Positions 6,502-9,016 of a stretch of 9,016 nt of DNA are shown here, piece by piece. The stretch covers positions 1 through 9,016 of the forward strand of contig JAFGCA010000206.1 of NCBI GenBank assembly GCA_016932895.1. The letters are read 5' to 3'. Under the pieces are notes generated by a model. That model was not told the DNA's origin, did not search any database, and saw nothing but the letters and a program-made list of their open reading frames with translations. Numbering within the stretch: position 1 is the first letter of the stretch; each line of letters starts with the position of its first letter. The stretch comes from Sedimentisphaerales bacterium. GTDB lineage: Bacteria > Planctomycetota > Phycisphaerae > Sedimentisphaerales > SG8-4. The translations under genes and the position numbers were made by a program.

Positions 6502-9016
6502 ATGAGACCATCGGCATGCAATCGAGCAGTCCTGTTACTTGCGGTGATGGGCGTGGCCTTGCGGTCTGCGGCGGCCGAGCCGGCCGATGTCGCGCGTCAG
6601 GCGAAGCAGATCCTGGAGACTACGGGCGTCACGGGCGGGCTGATCGTTCATCTCGGCTGCGGCGACGGTCGGCTCACCGCCGCGTTGCGCGCCGGCGAGA
6701 TGTACGTGGTCCACGGACTTGACGCCGACGCCGCTGATGTGACAAAGGCCCGCACGTACATCAAGCAGCGCAGCTTGTACGGTCCCGCGTCGGTGCGGCA
6801 GTGGACCGGGGCGCATCTGCCCTATGCGGAGAATCTGGTTAATCTCCTCGTGGCCGAGGACCTCGGCGCGGTGGCGATGGAAGAAATCCTGCGCATTCTC
6901 GCGCCCCGCGGCGTGGCGTACGTGAAGGTCGGCGGCGAATGGAAGAAGACCGTCAAGCCCTGGCCTGACAACATCGACGAGTGGACGCACTACCTGCACG
7001 GTCCCGACGGCAACCCCGTCGCGCAGGACCGCGTGGTCGGGCCGCCCAAGCGCACCCAGTGGATCTCCGAGCCCATCTGGATGCGCTCGCACGAGAGCGA
7101 TGCGAGCGTGCGGGCCCTGGTCACCGCCGGCGGCAGGCTCTTCTACATCGTCGACGAGGCCCCCACCAGCCTTCCCGGCCCCGAGGGACCGCCGGACAAG
7201 TGGTTCCTCACGGCGCGCGACGCCTTCAACGGCGTGCAGCTCTGGAAGGTCCCGATCCGCGACTGGGGCTGGCGCGTCTGGAAGCCGTCCTGGTTCACGC
7301 CTCGCCCGGGGGACATTCCCCTCAATATCGCCAAGCGGCTCGTCGCCACGAAAGACAAAGTGTACGTCACGCTCGGCTATCACGCTCCGGTCAGCGAGCT
7401 CGACGCGCGGACCGGCGCGGTGCTGCGCACCTACGAAGCAACGGACCGGGCGGCCGAGATCCTGTTGCAGGATGGCACGTTGATCCTGACGCTCCTGGGC
7501 GAGGGCGGAACCCGCGTCGCCGCCGTGGATGCCGCGAGCGGCAGGCAACTGTGGCGGTCGGAGAACGCCTACGGCGGCACCACCACCGACTACTATCGAT
7601 TCCGGGCCATGCACGGCAGCGTCACGCCCGCCAAGGTCGATCCGACCCTCAATACCGCCACGGACGGCAAGGTGGTCGCCCTCCTGGACGGCGCCGATGT
7701 GGTCTGCCTGGATTTCGACACCGGCAAGGAGAAGTGGCGCACGCCGTTCCCGCTGGTCGAAGCGGACTACAAGGCCGGCGGCATCAACGCCATGCGAACC
7801 GTGTGGACCGGCACCCTGGTCGTCCGCGACGGCGTCGTGCTCCATGCCAGCCCCAACCAATTAGCGGCCTTCTCGGCCGATTCCGGAAAAATCCTCTGGA
7901 CCCAGCCCAAGAAGTATCTCCAGCACCTCTGGTTCGAGTGGAAGGACGTGTTCGTCATCGACCACCTGGCGTGGACCTGGAGCGCCGAGCTGACCCGCGA
8001 GACTCTCGCAGGCACGAAGCAGCGCAGCACCTGGCCCACCACCGCCAACGGCTACGACCTGCACACCGGCAAGGTGGTCAAGAAGGTGCCGCTGGGCAAC
8101 ATCTTCAAGACGCACCACCATCACCGCTGCTACCGGAACAAGGCCACGTCGCGCTACATCCTGGCCAGCCGGCGCGGCAGCGAGTATGTGGATCTCGAAC
8201 AGGGCCGGCACACGGTCGACAACTGGGTGCGCGGGACCTGTCACCTGGGCATGATGCCGGCCAACGGCCTCCAGTACGCCCCGCCGCACCCGTGCGTTTG
8301 CTACATCGACGAGAAGATCAACGGCTTCAACGCCCTGGCGCCGGCGGCCTCACCCTCGCGCGGACAGGCCGATCCGCCGGCCACGCCGGCGCTGCAGAAG
8401 GGTTCTGCCTTCGGCCACGCGCGCGGTCCGGCGGCCGGCGCGGAGGACTGGCCCGCTTTTCGCCATGATTCGATGCGTAGCGCCTCGACGAAGACGCAGA
8501 TCCCAAGCCGCCCCCGCCTGCTCTGGCGCGAGCAAGTCGGCGGCAAGCTGGCCGCCCCGACGATCGTGGGCGACCGGCTGTTCGTCCCGCAGATGGACGA
8601 GCACTGCATCACCGTCCTGGATAGCGCAAGCGGCCGGTCGCAATGGGACTTTGTCGCCGGCGCGAGGATCGACTCGCCGCCGACCTACCACCGGGGCACG
8701 CTGCTCTTCGGCTCGGCGGACGGCTGCGTCTACTGCGTGCGGGCCCGCGACGGGGCCCTCGTCTGGCGGTTCCGCGCCGCCCCGGCCGAGAGGCTCATCG
8801 CCGCGTTCGGCCAGCTCGAATCGGCCTGGCCCGTGCACGGGAGCGTGCTCGTGGAGAACGGCACGGTCTATTTCGCCGCGGGACGCTCGTCCCAGCTCGA
8901 CGGCGGGATCTATCTCTACGGGCTCGACGCCGCCACCGGCGAGCTGCTCCACCAGACGAAGCTGGAAGGCCCCGACTACGCCATGGATCCCGACGGCAAG
9001 CTGGTCGTTCGTCCAC
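6502..9016 (+). CDS. Exported methyltransferase-like / PQQ-type beta-propeller protein (3' end beyond window)
   Basis: The frame is open for 838 codons and runs off the right edge, so the protein is longer. Residues 1-25 look like a signal peptide (basic start, LLLAVMGVAL core, SAAA before E26). A class I SAM-methyltransferase-like fold follows at about 37-145, with motif I HLGCGDG (50-56) and an acidic motif II at D74 (HGLD). A conserved-looking DEWTHYLH link leads into PQQ-like propeller blades marked by D-x-x-(T/S)-G-x-x-x-W motifs near D301, D343, D404 and D460. A His/Cys-rich stretch at 538-600 and a Pro/Ala/Gly-rich linker at about 614-648 precede a second start (DWPAFRHD, 649 onward) with further blades near D707, D750 and D809. 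Proteins of this layout are typically called PQQ-binding-like or BamB-like in planctomycetes. The tryptophan-docking motifs indicate the fold only; they do not show that PQQ is bound. Whether the methyltransferase part is active outside the cytoplasm is unresolved. Confidence 0.88.
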   Translation, partial: MRPSACNRAVLLLAVMGVALRSAAAEPADVARQAKQILETTGVTGGLIVHLGCGDGRLTAALRAGEMYVVHGLDADAADVTKARTYIKQRSLYGPASVRQWTGAHLPYAENLVNLLVAEDLGAVAMEEILRILAPRGVAYVKVGGEWKKTVKPWPDNIDEWTHYLHGPDGNPVAQDRVVGPPKRTQWISEPIWMRSHESDASVRALVTAGGRLFYIVDEAPTSLPGPEGPPDKWFLTARDAFNGVQLWKVPIRDWGWRVWKPSWFTPRPGDIPLNIAKRLVATKDKVYVTLGYHAPVSELDARTGAVLRTYEATDRAAEILLQDGTLILTLLGEGGTRVAAVDAASGRQLWRSENAYGGTTTDYYRFRAMHGSVTPAKVDPTLNTATDGKVVALLDGADVVCLDFDTGKEKWRTPFPLVEADYKAGGINAMRTVWTGTLVVRDGVVLHASPNQLAAFSADSGKILWTQPKKYLQHLWFEWKDVFVIDHLAWTWSAELTRETLAGTKQRSTWPTTANGYDLHTGKVVKKVPLGNIFKTHHHHRCYRNKATSRYILASRRGSEYVDLEQGRHTVDNWVRGTCHLGMMPANGLQYAPPHPCVCYIDEKINGFNALAPAASPSRGQADPPATPALQKGSAFGHARGPAAGAEDWPAFRHDSMRSASTKTQIPSRPRLLWREQVGGKLAAPTIVGDRLFVPQMDEHCITVLDSASGRSQWDFVAGARIDSPPTYHRGTLLFGSADGCVYCVRARDGALVWRFRAAPAERLIAAFGQLESAWPVHGSVLVENGTVYFAAGRSSQLDGGIYLYGLDAATGELLHQTKLEGPDYAMDPDGKLVVRP

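Noticed and set aside
6535..7860. A 441-codon minus-strand open frame under the methyltransferase/propeller gene
   Set aside because: It is low in motifs and rich in Gly, Arg, Asp and His, as expected of an antisense shadow. The plus-strand frame has a signal peptide, a ribosome site and propeller repeats.
6981..8468. A 495-codon plus-strand open frame in another phase
   Set aside because: The translation is Arg/Pro/Gly/His-rich without a domain, and it lies wholly inside the propeller gene frame starting at 6502.

Overview
The window is GC-rich DNA that most resembles the chromosome of a planctomycete, probably from the Phycisphaerae/Sedimentisphaerae side. This is a family-level inference: three of its five genes are of kinds I associate with that phylum. 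They are an ECF-like sigma factor with a zinc-finger-like tail, a membrane DUF362 protein carrying a right-handed beta-helix, and an exported methyltransferase/PQQ-type beta-propeller protein. No rRNA, tRNA, CRISPR array, insertion sequence or phage gene is visible.

Layout. (1) Positions 139-1044, plus strand: a sigma-70-family factor with a Cys/His tail; a TATAAT hexamer lies so close to its ATG that the mRNA may be leaderless. (2) Positions 1042-1126: a nest of 14-base repeats folding into a perfect 20-bp stem between two convergent genes, probably a two-way terminator or a dispersed repeat element. (3) Positions 1128-1535, minus strand: a small Cys-rich lipoprotein. (4) Positions 1653-2792, minus strand: a protein with one N-terminal membrane segment, an all-helical HEAT-like body and a Pro-rich tail, with no family I can name. 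(5) Positions 2793-3245: a divergent intergenic region with candidate promoters on both strands. (6) Positions 3246-6338, plus strand: a 1030-residue three-part protein with three membrane segments, a DUF362 domain, a right-handed beta-helix and a complete metallo-beta-lactamase-fold domain. (7) Positions 6502-9016, plus strand, open at the right edge: a signal peptide, a class I SAM-methyltransferase-like domain, then two sets of PQQ-like beta-propeller repeats.

How they may work together. Four of the five proteins appear to be membrane-bound or exported, so the window looks like an envelope-oriented accessory region plus one regulator. Nothing in the sequence proves that the sigma factor controls its neighbours. 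The two large plus-strand genes are separated by 163 bases with a weak terminator-like hairpin and a good promoter, so they are probably separate transcription units. The observations most worth following are the DUF362/beta-helix/metallo-hydrolase fusion, the methyltransferase fold behind a secretion signal, the Cys/His cluster between the propeller halves, and the 14-base repeat nest.
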